Shown here: positions 1 to 7,536 of the stretch, piece after piece
How the letters are laid out: each line of letters opens with the position of its first letter
Numbering within the stretch: the stretch's first letter is position 1
Assembly (NCBI RefSeq): GCF_923081025.1
Contig: NZ_CAKLPZ010000001.1
Location: 558,001 to 622,000 of the forward strand
Length of the DNA stretch: 64,000 bases
DNA from: Neolewinella maritima
GTDB taxonomy: Bacteria > Bacteroidota > Bacteroidia > Chitinophagales > Saprospiraceae
Reading direction: 5' to 3'
The notes under the pieces: generated by a model
What the model saw: only the letters and a program-made list of their open reading frames with translations
Databases searched by the model: none
What the model was told of the DNA's origin: nothing
Position numbers and translations under genes: made by a program

Positions 1-320
1 AGTTCGTCGCGGGTCTGCAGCCAGGCGCCGGCGGTCACGTCGATGGTGTGGATCTGCGCATTGAGGTCGGTAAAGCCGGCCGGCTGGTAGCCGAGCACGG
101 CTTGGTGGTCGCTGAGGCGCAGGGCGGACCAGACGGTCGCCACGTCGGCCGCGTTCCAGTCGAACACCTCGTCGGTGGTCTGCAGGTGAGTCTCTACGCG
201 GGCATTGAGTGCGCTACGGGTGAGGGGGGTACTGGTGGTAGTTTCGGGTTGCAGCTCCCCGGTCTGGCAACCGGTGAATAGGAGCGAAAGGAGAAGGGCT
301 AGGGGTAAAAGTCGCTGCAT
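1..320 (-). CDS. Lipoprotein of unknown function, C-terminus cut by window edge
   Basis: The minus-strand frame starts at ATG 320 and stays open to the window edge, giving 106 codons. It begins MQRLLPLALLLSLLF and continues TGCQTG, a classic signal peptide with a lipobox cysteine at residue 18, so the product should be lipidated and anchored in an envelope membrane. The mature part is Thr-rich and then reads like a folded domain (VFDWNAADVATVW). I recognise no family. An 18-bp iterated motif lies about 40 bp upstream of the start. The function is unknown; the gene call rests on the signal peptide and the open frame. Confidence 0.7.
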   Translation of the reverse strand, partial: MQRLLPLALLLSLLFTGCQTGELQPETTTSTPLTRSALNARVETHLQTTDEVFDWNAADVATVWSALRLSDHQAVLGYQPAGFTDLNAQIHTIDVTAGAWLQTRDE

Positions 321-740
321 GATTGGGATTAGAGGGAGCGCGCCGTACCGATAAGGGCAGGGGCGCGTCCGCAGGTGCAAAGGGAGGCGAAGTACCTCGA
401 AGTGCCTAAAGTAGTCGATTAAACTAGGATTAACAAGGCTAGCCAATCCTTTAGGGTATGCTTAACGGGGTGCAGTGCGGTACGTTTGCTTTTCGATACA
501 CTGCCGCTGTTGTACCGTGCGTGGGGTGGGCTTGCGCCACCATCAGTCCCTATACCTAGACCGCTCAGACAGAAGTGGACCGCGACAGTCTGCTGCTCGA
601 CCAGGGCTACGGCAGCAGCCCGCCTACTTTCTAGTAGTAGCTTGTCGGATCGGCTTTTCAAGCTGGAGTGGTCTTATGTGGCCTTAGTAGAAGTGGAATA
701 TGTACGTTGTCAAGCCGGCATGAGTAGCGCGTTGTGATAG
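321..740. other. Non-coding stretch between divergent genes
   Basis: This stretch separates the divergent lipoprotein gene and ECF sigma gene. Short frames exist but have no recognisable product, start context or domain. Apart from iterated-motif copy 1 at 361-378 I see no RNA gene, repeat or hairpin. It presumably holds the promoter of the lipoprotein gene. Confidence 0.5.
361..378 (-). repeat. 18-bp iterated motif, copy 1 (intergenic)
   Basis: The minus strand reads GCACCTGCGGACGCGCCC, a match to the window-wide consensus GCACCYGCGNMCSCGCCC. It lies upstream of the truncated lipoprotein gene. Confidence 0.7.
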
Positions 741-772
741 TTTTGTAACACCCCGCCCCGGGAGGCATCTAA
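741..772 (+). promoter_or_regulatory. Putative ECF-sigma autoregulated promoter
   Basis: TTTTGTAACA at 741-750 is followed, with its first base 24 bp downstream, by GCATCTAA at 765-772. The same pair with the same spacing recurs at 1669-1700. A -35 with an AAC core and a short -10 is typical of ECF promoters. The box ends 15 bp before the sigma start, so I infer positive autoregulation. Confidence 0.6.
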
Positions 773-787
773 GCCAGAAAGATTACC

Positions 788-1657
788 ATGCAAAACCCAC
801 TCTCCACGACGTACAGTGAGGCTGAAAACCGCACGCTCGTCGGGGCCGCCGTAGCTGGCGACCGCCGCGCCCTCGACGCACTGGTCAGCTTGCACCAACC
901 CTTCATCTACAATGTGGCCTGGAAGATGGTGCACGACCCCCACGACGCGATGGACCTGACCCAGGAAACCCTCCTTAAGGTCATTACCAAGCTGGCGCAG
1001 TTCAACGGGCGGTCGAGTTTCCGGACCTGGCTGTACCGCATTGTGATGAATGAATTCCTGATGGGGAAGCGGCGTAAGGGTGAGGAGGCCTTTAGTTCCT
1101 TCGCCGATTACGGGGCCAGACTCGACGCCGTTCCCGATGCAGAGCTTACCCGGGAGGAGGAGATCGAACAGGAGGAACTGAGCCGGGAGATGCAGGTGCG
1201 CTGTATGTCGGGCATGCTGATGTGCCTGACGCGCGAGCAGCGCCTGATCTACATCCTGGGCGATAGCTTCGGGATCGATCATAAGGTCGGGGCGGATATC
1301 TTCGGTATCAGTCCGCAGAATTTTCGCGTCCGGCTGCACCGTACCCGCAAGGAGTTGTACAACTACATGAACAACAAATGCGGACTGGTCAACCGGGCCA
1401 ACCCCTGCCGCTGTCCCAAAAAAGCGCGCACCCTCAAGCAGATGGGGGCCCTGGATGAGGACAATCTATTATTCAGCCGCGGATACAGATCCAAGATCGC
1501 TACCTACGTCACCGCGAACTACGCCGAGGCGGGAGAGGCCTTCAGTGAAAAGTACACGGAGCTGTTCCGCGATCACCCAGCGCGGGAGGAGTTCGACAAG
1601 CGTACGGCCGTCTCAGAGATCATCGATAACGACGAACTGATGAAGTATTTTGAATAA
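788..1657 (+). CDS. ECF-family RNA polymerase sigma factor with C-terminal extension
   Basis: This 289-residue protein is an extracytoplasmic-function sigma factor. Region 2 covers about residues 20-95 (DAMDLTQETLLKVITKL, then FRTWLYRIVMNEFL), and region 4 covers about 138-195, with a helix-turn-helix ending SPQNFRVRLHRTRKEL. ECF factors usually stop near 170-200 residues. This one continues about 95 residues past region 4, opening with a cysteine cluster (CGLVNRANPCRC, about 197-208) that could bind metal or respond to redox. No anti-sigma gene is adjacent. The following SRPBCC gene has the same promoter motif as this gene, so it is the likely target. Confidence 0.9.
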   Translation: MQNPLSTTYSEAENRTLVGAAVAGDRRALDALVSLHQPFIYNVAWKMVHDPHDAMDLTQETLLKVITKLAQFNGRSSFRTWLYRIVMNEFLMGKRRKGEEAFSSFADYGARLDAVPDAELTREEEIEQEELSREMQVRCMSGMLMCLTREQRLIYILGDSFGIDHKVGADIFGISPQNFRVRLHRTRKELYNYMNNKCGLVNRANPCRCPKKARTLKQMGALDEDNLLFSRGYRSKIATYVTANYAEAGEAFSEKYTELFRDHPAREEFDKRTAVSEIIDNDELMKYFE

Positions 1658-1668
1658 GGTGGGCCGGC

Positions 1669-1700
1669 TTTTGTAACACCCGCCCCCCTCCCGCATCCAA
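1669..1700 (+). promoter_or_regulatory. Second copy of putative ECF-sigma promoter
   Basis: TTTTGTAACA at 1669-1678 and GCATCCAA at 1693-1700 repeat the element at 741-772 with identical spacing. It sits directly after the sigma stop codon and 33 bp before the first SRPBCC gene. I infer that the sigma factor activates that gene separately from its own message. Confidence 0.6.
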
Positions 1701-1732
1701 TCGGTGAGCGCAAGCACAAAAGCGCTAGTACT

Positions 1733-2236
1733 ATGGAAATCAAAAGAACGTTCACCGTTGACCGACCCATCGAAAAAGTCTGGGACGTGCTTGGCAACGA
1801 CTTCGGTGGGGCCGCTAAGTGGGCTACCGGACTCTACCACTCCGAAGGCTACGGCGCTCCGCAACTCGCCGGTGCCAGCTGTAACAACCGCGCCTGCGAC
1901 ACCAATCAGGGTAAGATCAAAGAGGTCATCCGGGTTTTCGACGTCGACAATCATCACCTGGCATACGCAGTCATCGAGGGCTTCCCGGGCTTCGTTAAAT
2001 CGGGGGTCAACAACTGGCGGCTAACCGACCTCGGGGACGGCCGGACCCGCGTCGACATCCACTTCATCGCTGTTCTGCAGGGCCTATTAGGTACCATTAT
2101 GAGACCCATGATGGGCTGGCAACTAGGCAGGGTTTTCGACCAGGCGCTGGCCGACTTCAAAATCTACGTCGAGACCGGTAAGCCGAGCTCCGCCAAGGCT
2201 AAGGAACTAGCTGGGCGGTCCGGTAAGGCGGCCTGA
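1733..2236 (+). CDS. SRPBCC (START-like) family protein
   Basis: This 167-residue cytoplasmic protein opens with the SRPBCC/polyketide-cyclase pattern: MEIKRTFTVDRPIEKVWDVL is the first strand and helix. It ends with a long helix near residues 125-150 that closes the hydrophobic cavity in this fold. Members bind lipids, hormones or polyketides, or act as small-molecule cyclases; the ligand cannot be read from sequence. A pair of cysteines lies in CNNRAC (about 46-51). It follows the ECF promoter copy at 1669, which places it in the sigma regulon, and precedes a second, exported SRPBCC gene. Confidence 0.8.
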   Translation: MEIKRTFTVDRPIEKVWDVLGNDFGGAAKWATGLYHSEGYGAPQLAGASCNNRACDTNQGKIKEVIRVFDVDNHHLAYAVIEGFPGFVKSGVNNWRLTDLGDGRTRVDIHFIAVLQGLLGTIMRPMMGWQLGRVFDQALADFKIYVETGKPSSAKAKELAGRSGKAA

Positions 2237-2283
2237 CAAGGTTCGGGATATTTCGACAGGCTACTCATTTAATTCATTTCACT

Positions 2284-2301
2284 GCACCCGCGTCCCCGCC
2301 C
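2284..2301 (+). repeat. 18-bp iterated motif, copy 2 (intergenic)
   Basis: GCACCCGCGTCCCCGCCC matches the consensus and lies 35 bp before the chosen start of the second SRPBCC gene. Confidence 0.7.
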
Positions 2302-2336
2302 AAACTATGGCGGTGGACCGGACCAACTATGCTACC

Positions 2337-3005
2337 ATGCGATTCACTTCAAGAACCTATACCATCCTTATTCTTAGCATCATTACAGTGCTGGCATTTT
2401 CGCTGTCTCTAGCGGGCCAAAGCATGGCGAAGGACTACCGCAAGATGACCATTACCCGCACCATCAACGCACCGGCCGAGCGCGTCTGGGCGGCGTTGGT
2501 AGGCGACTATGGCGAAATATCAAATTTCAGTCCGTTCATCTATACGTCGAACTACGAATCCGGCTCACTTAAGGGCGAGGTCGGTGCCCAGCGCAAATGT
2601 AGCTTCAACGCTACGGGCAGCCGCTGGACCAAGGAGCAGATTATGGAACTCGATGACGAAAATATGCGGATGAAGAACGTCATTGTCGAAGCGCAGAAAT
2701 TCCCGCTGGAACTCGACAATACCTTCGCCACTTACTTCGTGGTCGATAACGGGGACGGAACTGCTACGGCAGGTTATGAATTCAATTTCCGTACCAGTCC
2801 GGCGTTTATGGGGGGGCTGGTTACGGGTTCGTTCAAGAGCAGCCTCAACGAGACACTCATCGGCCTGGACCACTACCTCGCTACCGGCGAGCATGTAACC
2901 GGTGGCTCGGATAATGCCCGGCGGGTACTAAAACTGTACAAGTCCGACGACCGGTACGGGGACTTTGCCTACACCCTGGTAAAGATGGAGGGAAAGACAA
3001 AGTAG
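2337..3005 (+). CDS. Exported SRPBCC family protein
   Basis: Starting at ATG 2337 gives 222 residues with an N-terminal signal segment (TILILSIITVLAFSLSLAG) and cleavage probably after AGQSMA. An in-frame ATG at 2307 would add ten residues in front of the signal peptide and is less likely. The mature part again shows the SRPBCC opening (MTITRTINAPAERVWAALVG) and the closing helix (about residues 165-185). It is a second START-like protein next to the ECF sigma gene, but this one works outside the cytoplasm. No promoter motif separates it from the preceding gene, so co-transcription is likely. Its ligand is unknown. Confidence 0.8.
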   Translation: MRFTSRTYTILILSIITVLAFSLSLAGQSMAKDYRKMTITRTINAPAERVWAALVGDYGEISNFSPFIYTSNYESGSLKGEVGAQRKCSFNATGSRWTKEQIMELDDENMRMKNVIVEAQKFPLELDNTFATYFVVDNGDGTATAGYEFNFRTSPAFMGGLVTGSFKSSLNETLIGLDHYLATGEHVTGGSDNARRVLKLYKSDDRYGDFAYTLVKMEGKTK

Positions 3006-3055
3006 GTGGAAGGTTACTACGTCCTGCCTGTAGGCTTACCGCGGTACCGTATCAC

Positions 3056-3829
3056 TTGCCGGTCTACATCGATTTTTCCTCCGGCTTGGCTCCGGCTACC
3101 TATATGCCTTTTGCCGATCTCCTTTACCTGGTGCAGGACTTCGCGCAACAGTCCGGGTTTCGTCAGTTCTATCGCGACCACGCCGCAGACTATGCGGACC
3201 AGATCGAGCGGCAACGACGACTGGTGCCGGTGCACCACATGTGGGAATGGATGGAACGGGAATCTCCGGAGCGCATGGACCACTACGCGATCGTGTTCTC
3301 TCCGCTGATCGGCGGTTCTCAATCCACGCAGCGCTTTCAGGAAAACCCGTTTGACTCTCTTTACAGCTTTCGCGAAAGTATCATGTTTGTCAATGGGCCG
3401 GACGAAGTGCAAACTACTGGTTACGACACGCTCACGCAGGAAGCTTTGCAGTCTGGTATCGTCTTTACGGAGATTGACCACAACTAGGTGAACCCAGTGA
3501 CGGGGAAGTACCGCGACATAATTACGGATAAGATGGGGGCACTCACCGACTGGAATAGCCGAGCGGGATCCGGCTACTACGATTCAGCCGAAGCTACCTT
3601 CAACGAGTACCTGACGCATGCCCTGTTTTGTCTCTACGTCCAGGAGACGTACCCAGCGGAAGTAGCCAGACTGGTCATCGACCGCAGGGAAGACCTCATG
3701 GTCCAGCGGGATTTTCCCCGGTTTCGCGCCTTTAATCAGGCGTTCCTGGCACGTTTCGCGAAGGAAGCGCGTAGGCAGCCTTTATCTGACAGCTATCCCG
3801 ACATCGTCGATCTGCTCGGTATGGACTAG
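3056..3829 (+). pseudogene. Decayed gene with internal amber codon (possibly DUF4932-like)
   Basis: One reading frame runs from about 3056 to 3829 and is interrupted only by TAG at 3485-3487. Protein-like sequence continues in the same frame on both sides: FTEIDHN, stop, VNPVTGKYRD. The left part has no good start codon (TTG 3056 is the best) and reads LPVYIDFSSGLAP immediately upstream, so the N-terminal part appears lost. The flanking motif resembles the DUF4932 family of Bacteroidota, but I recall this only loosely. The gene follows the exported SRPBCC gene. I regard it as a remnant; amber readthrough is the less likely alternative. Confidence 0.55.
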
Positions 3830-3926
3830 TGATGTGTCAGCTTGAAGGGGTTTAATGGTGACAACTTTTAAAGGGGCAGGTGCTTATCTGAGAAAAGGGT
3901 CGTTAATTCAAGCTGCTCGATATAGG

Positions 3927-4526
3927 ATGAATAAAAATTCAATAGCTAAAAAGCTGCTAGCCCTGAAGCAGGCAGACCTAGACTTGCGCAACCAGCTCCT
4001 ACAAGGCGGTCAACTAAGCGAAGGGTACAATAAGGAGATGGAGGCCCTGCACCGAAGCAATGCACAGCAACTGGCCCAACTGATCGATACGATCGGCTAT
4101 CCGACCGTCGAGCGGGTGGGGGAGGAGGCCAGCGCGGCGGCCTGGCTGTTGATTCAGCATGCGATCAGTCTGCCGGACTTTATGCGGCGGTGCCGTACGC
4201 TACTGGAAGAGGCCGTGCGTGCCGGGCAGGCCGACCCCGTCCACCTGGCCTACCTGAGCGATCGCATTGCCGTATTCGAGGGGAAAGTGCAGCGGTACGG
4301 TACGCAGTTCGACTGGGATGCGGAGGGGAGGCTGAGTCCCCAATTGCTCGATGATCGGGCTATGGTCGATGCGCGGAGAAAAGCGATTGGCCTGAACACC
4401 CTGGAGGAGCAGACTGAACTGCTGCGGCAGCGGGCCGACGGGGAGAAGCAGGTGCCGCCGGGGGATGCGCGAGACAGAAAACGTGCGTACGATATATGGA
4501 GAAAAGCGGTAGGCTGGATCGATTGA
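3927..4526 (+). CDS. DUF6624-like protein
   Basis: The ATG at 3927 (199 residues) matches where this family starts: MNKNSIAKKLLALKQADLDL. An upstream ATG at 3855 would add 24 residues that look unrelated. Family-like features are AWLLIQHA near residue 80, an AYLSDRIAVFEGKVQRYGTQ block near 110-135, and a closing helix with ARRKAIGLNTLEEQ. Proteins of this type carry no known catalytic motif and their function is unknown. No signal peptide is seen, so it should be cytoplasmic. The assignment to DUF6624 is from memory of the conserved YGTQ and GL.T.EE blocks. Confidence 0.65.
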   Translation: MNKNSIAKKLLALKQADLDLRNQLLQGGQLSEGYNKEMEALHRSNAQQLAQLIDTIGYPTVERVGEEASAAAWLLIQHAISLPDFMRRCRTLLEEAVRAGQADPVHLAYLSDRIAVFEGKVQRYGTQFDWDAEGRLSPQLLDDRAMVDARRKAIGLNTLEEQTELLRQRADGEKQVPPGDARDRKRAYDIWRKAVGWID

Positions 4527-4570
4527 GTGAGATAATAGCTGCTCCGTTTCGCTTTACCACGCCTACCTCC

Positions 4571-4588
4571 GCACCCGCGTCCGCGCCC
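4571..4588 (+). repeat. 18-bp iterated motif, copy 3 (intergenic)
   Basis: GCACCCGCGTCCGCGCCC lies between the convergent DUF6624-like gene and the PD40 lipoprotein gene. Confidence 0.7.
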
Positions 4589-4595
4589 CAACGAC

Positions 4596-5549
4596 CTAGT
4601 CAAAAAGCTGATCCAGACCGAGCGCTTCCGTGTCCAGGTACATGATGTTCCACTCCCCGTAGGTGTAGTTGCCGAGGTTTTCCGCGCGGGTGAAGAAGAA
4701 GTACCGGCCGTCGCGGGAGAAGCGGGGCTCGCTTTCTTCATCGGGGGAGTTTACCTTGTCTCCGAGGGGTACGGCGGGGCTCCAGCCCGCTGCGGTGCGG
4801 CGGGAGACGAAGAGGTCTTCCCCGCCCGCGCCCGAGGGTACGCCGTAGGAGTTGAATACGAGGTAGCGTCCGTCGGGGGAGACGACGGCGGAGTAGACGG
4901 CATACTGTGGGTCGTCGAACAGGCCCGTGATGCGGGTGGGGGGCGAGAAGCTGCCCTGCCGGTACGTGGTCTGAAACAACTGGATGGCGGCCGCGCCCGG
5001 CTGCAGTGTGGTGAAGTAGTAGGTTTCGTTGTCGGGGGTGAAGAACAGGTTGTTGTTGGCGGTCGGCCACTGCTCGCCTTCCTGCTGTACCTCGTTGATG
5101 GGGGAGGGCAGGGGAGCGGGGGTGCTCCAGCCCGTGGGGGTGGCTTCCATCATCCAGACGTTCATGTCGAAGCCGCCCAGGTTGGGTCTGCCCGGGATGG
5201 GGCGTTCCGAACCGAAGAAGAAGCGCCGTCCGTCGGGGGTGATGTAGGGCGTCTCGTCGCGGTCGGTGGAGAAGGCGGCGACCGTGGGGGGCGTCCAGCT
5301 GCCGTCCACGAAGTTCGATACGTAGATCTGCTGCTTCTCCTCCGGTGCCCGTCGGGGGAAGTATATCGTGCGCCCGTCGGGCGAGAAGGTCGGGGAGAAC
5401 TCACTGTGGGTATCGGTAGAAATGATGCCCGGTGCGAATACTGTTGCTTCCCGGACCGGCCCGTCCGCGTATACTACTACCTCGCTTGTTTTCGGCGTCG
5501 TACAGCCGACTGCGAGCAGCGCCAGGAGGTATACGATATGCTTGGTCAT
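4596..5549 (-). CDS. PD40/WD40-like beta-propeller lipoprotein
   Basis: Starting at ATG 5549 gives 317 residues with signal peptide MTKHIVYLLALLAVGC, whose cysteine is the lipidation site. A frame-extending ATG at 5591 would bury the signal and is rejected. The body holds repeated PD40 blades, each with a variant of SPDGRxxYF: FSPDGRTIYF, ITPDGRRFFF, VSPDGRYLVF and FSRDGRYFFF. Such TolB-like propellers in Bacteroidota are envelope proteins that bind protein or peptidoglycan partners. It is divergent from glycerate kinase, with which it shares a 90-bp intergenic space. The specific role is unknown. Confidence 0.85.
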   Translation of the reverse strand: MTKHIVYLLALLAVGCTTPKTSEVVVYADGPVREATVFAPGIISTDTHSEFSPTFSPDGRTIYFPRRAPEEKQQIYVSNFVDGSWTPPTVAAFSTDRDETPYITPDGRRFFFGSERPIPGRPNLGGFDMNVWMMEATPTGWSTPAPLPSPINEVQQEGEQWPTANNNLFFTPDNETYYFTTLQPGAAAIQLFQTTYRQGSFSPPTRITGLFDDPQYAVYSAVVSPDGRYLVFNSYGVPSGAGGEDLFVSRRTAAGWSPAVPLGDKVNSPDEESEPRFSRDGRYFFFTRAENLGNYTYGEWNIMYLDTEALGLDQLFD

Positions 5550-5599
5550 CATTGCCGGTGGTACGTGGGTTTGCTCAGTAATAGTAGACATTAATTGAC

Positions 5600-5627
5600 T
5601 TTGGGGCTACATTCCCCCGTAGCCTTG
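5600..5627 (+). promoter_or_regulatory. Bacteroidota-type promoter for glycerate kinase
   Basis: TTTG at 5600-5603 and TAGCCTTG at 5620-5627 approximate the -33 and -7 boxes (TTTG / TAnnTTTG), 13 bp before the start codon. Confidence 0.4.
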
Positions 5628-5640
5628 CATTCCGCTGCGT

Positions 5641-6759
5641 ATGAATATCCTCATTGCAACCGACAAATTCAAGGGATCGCTCACCGCCCGGGAGGCCTGC
5701 ACGGCCATCGCGTCCGGACTACAGCAACGCTACCCAAACGCCACTATCCGGCTAGCTCCCCTGGCGGATGGAGGGGATGGTACCCTGGCCGTACTGGGGG
5801 AGTATTTACACCTGCGTCCGCGCCAGATCAGTACCGTAGACCCCCTGGGACGACCCCTGATGGCCACCTACCTGGAGAGCGATGGTACGGCCTACATCGA
5901 GCTGGCTACGGCGAGCGGACTGGTACTACTACAGCCGGCAGAGCGCAATCCGCTCCGGACCAGCACCTACGGGACGGGCCTACAACTGCGCGATGCGCTC
6001 GACCGGGGGATACGGAAGCTCAGTCTACTGCTGGGCGGCAGTGCAACCCACGATCTGGGGCTGGGGATTGCCGAGGCGCTCGGCGTTCGCTTTCTGGATG
6101 CAGGGGGGCTGACTGTCCGGCCCACCGGCGGACGACTACCAACGATCCGATCGATCGAGCCGCCAGCCGTGAAGCCGTGGGAAGGAGCCACTATCGAACT
6201 ACTATGCGACGTGGACAACCCGTTGTACGGACCCCGCGGTGCGGCACGGGTGTACGGCGCACAGAAGGGTGCCTCGCCCCGGATGGTGGAGCAGTTGGAG
6301 GCAGGGGCTGAACACCTGAGCGCCCTACTTATGGCCACCACCGGCGTGTCGGTCGCCGAACTACCCGGCGGTGGCGCGGCCGGGGGCATCGGTGCCGGAC
6401 TGGTTGCCCTGCTGGGTGCCCGTATGACGGGGGGCTTTGCCTTCGTGAGCGAGCTATCCGGCCTGCACGAGAACATTGACTGGGCGGACGTGGTGGTCAG
6501 CGGCGAGGGGCAGGTGGACGATCAGTCGTGGCAGGGCAAGGTGGTCGGCGGGGTGCTGGAACACTGTCGCCGGGCCGGTAAGCCCCTGCACCTGCTGGTG
6601 GGGCGTAATGCCCTCCCGGATGATGGGGCGGCCCCGTCGGGTGTAGCGAGCATCCGGGATATTATGCGCGTGGCTCCCGATACAGCCGCTGCCGTGGCGG
6701 ACGCTGCGCGGTACTTGCGGGTACTGGCTGGTGCGGTGGCAGTGGTGGACGCAGGGTAA
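5641..6759 (+). CDS. Glycerate kinase (GarK/GlxK family)
   Basis: This 372-residue protein has the family opening MNILIATDKFKGSLTA, the substrate/nucleotide motif PLADGGDGT near residue 40-48, LLGGSATHDLGLGIAEALG near 130, and PGGGAAGGIGAG near 240. The length fits the family. It phosphorylates D-glycerate to 2- or 3-phosphoglycerate in the cytoplasm, feeding glycerate or glycolate catabolism into glycolysis. The FAD/Fe-S dehydrogenase of glycolate/D-lactate type at 9953 could belong to the same carbon route, which is inference. The start is the first ATG after a Bacteroidota -7 box. Confidence 0.93.
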   Translation: MNILIATDKFKGSLTAREACTAIASGLQQRYPNATIRLAPLADGGDGTLAVLGEYLHLRPRQISTVDPLGRPLMATYLESDGTAYIELATASGLVLLQPAERNPLRTSTYGTGLQLRDALDRGIRKLSLLLGGSATHDLGLGIAEALGVRFLDAGGLTVRPTGGRLPTIRSIEPPAVKPWEGATIELLCDVDNPLYGPRGAARVYGAQKGASPRMVEQLEAGAEHLSALLMATTGVSVAELPGGGAAGGIGAGLVALLGARMTGGFAFVSELSGLHENIDWADVVVSGEGQVDDQSWQGKVVGGVLEHCRRAGKPLHLLVGRNALPDDGAAPSGVASIRDIMRVAPDTAAAVADAARYLRVLAGAVAVVDAG

Positions 6760-6819
6760 GCGGACCGGAGCGGTTCGACTACTGAATTGCTTTGTTTATG
6801 CCCGTATATTTTAACCAAC

Positions 6820-7464
6820 ATGAAAGACCAACTCAAACAGCGGATGATCCTGATCCGGAACCGGTGGGGATTGTCTAATTCGGTGAAGCGGTGCAGGGAG
6901 AGTACGGTGTCGATAAGCGGAAACATGAACGGTACGACGGTGCGGGTGCGGGGCCGGTCTACCGTGGTCATCCCCCGGGGGAGCCTGATCCGGAATGCCC
7001 AAATCCACGTTCGGGGTAACGACAACCGACTAGAATTCGGACCCGGGGTCAAGTTCTCGGGTAAAATAGAGCTCTTCGGAGACGGCAATACCCTACAGAT
7101 CGGTAAGGATACCAAGATAGCCGGTGCTGATTTTATCGTACACGGCGGTAGTACGGTAGAGGTGGGTCCGGCCTGCTATATCTCTACCCAGGTCGATGTA
7201 CGCACTACGGACAGTCACAGTATCCTTGACGCGAACGGAACCCGGATCAACCCGGATAAGGATGTATACATCGGCGCGCACGTATGGCTCGGCCGTATGG
7301 TATCCGTACTAAAGGGCGCCCGTATTCATGCGGGCTCCATGATCGGCACCATGTCGCTGGTGACCGGTACGATACCCGGCAACGTCATTGCCGCGGGTGT
7401 ACCCGCCAAGCCGATCCGTAAGGGTATCTCGTGGACCAAGGATAAACCCGGGCGGGACATCTAG
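6820..7464 (+). CDS. Left-handed beta-helix acyltransferase
   Basis: ATG 6820 gives 214 residues. The central half is a run of hexapeptide-repeat strands (for example KIELFGDGNTLQIG, then TKIAGADFIVHG), forming a left-handed beta helix. The C-terminal part has the acetyltransferase signature with catalytic-type His near DSHSIL and the loop HVWLGRMVSVLKGARIHAG, ending in GVPAKPIRKG, the acetyl-CoA-binding end of the family. It is probably an O-acetyltransferase acting on polysaccharide or lipid sugars. The acceptor cannot be deduced, and no glycan cluster is adjacent. Confidence 0.85.
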   Translation: MKDQLKQRMILIRNRWGLSNSVKRCRESTVSISGNMNGTTVRVRGRSTVVIPRGSLIRNAQIHVRGNDNRLEFGPGVKFSGKIELFGDGNTLQIGKDTKIAGADFIVHGGSTVEVGPACYISTQVDVRTTDSHSILDANGTRINPDKDVYIGAHVWLGRMVSVLKGARIHAGSMIGTMSLVTGTIPGNVIAAGVPAKPIRKGISWTKDKPGRDI

Positions 7465-7536
7465 GCGGTACTTTACGTAGGGCTGCCATCGCGACCACCG
7501 CCGTACGACACCCACCAAAAAGCCCGTTATTTGCGC

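Noticed and set aside
710-1339. 209-codon minus-strand frame over the sigma gene
   Set aside because: It lies opposite the well-supported sigma-70 regions 2 and 4 and has no domain of its own.
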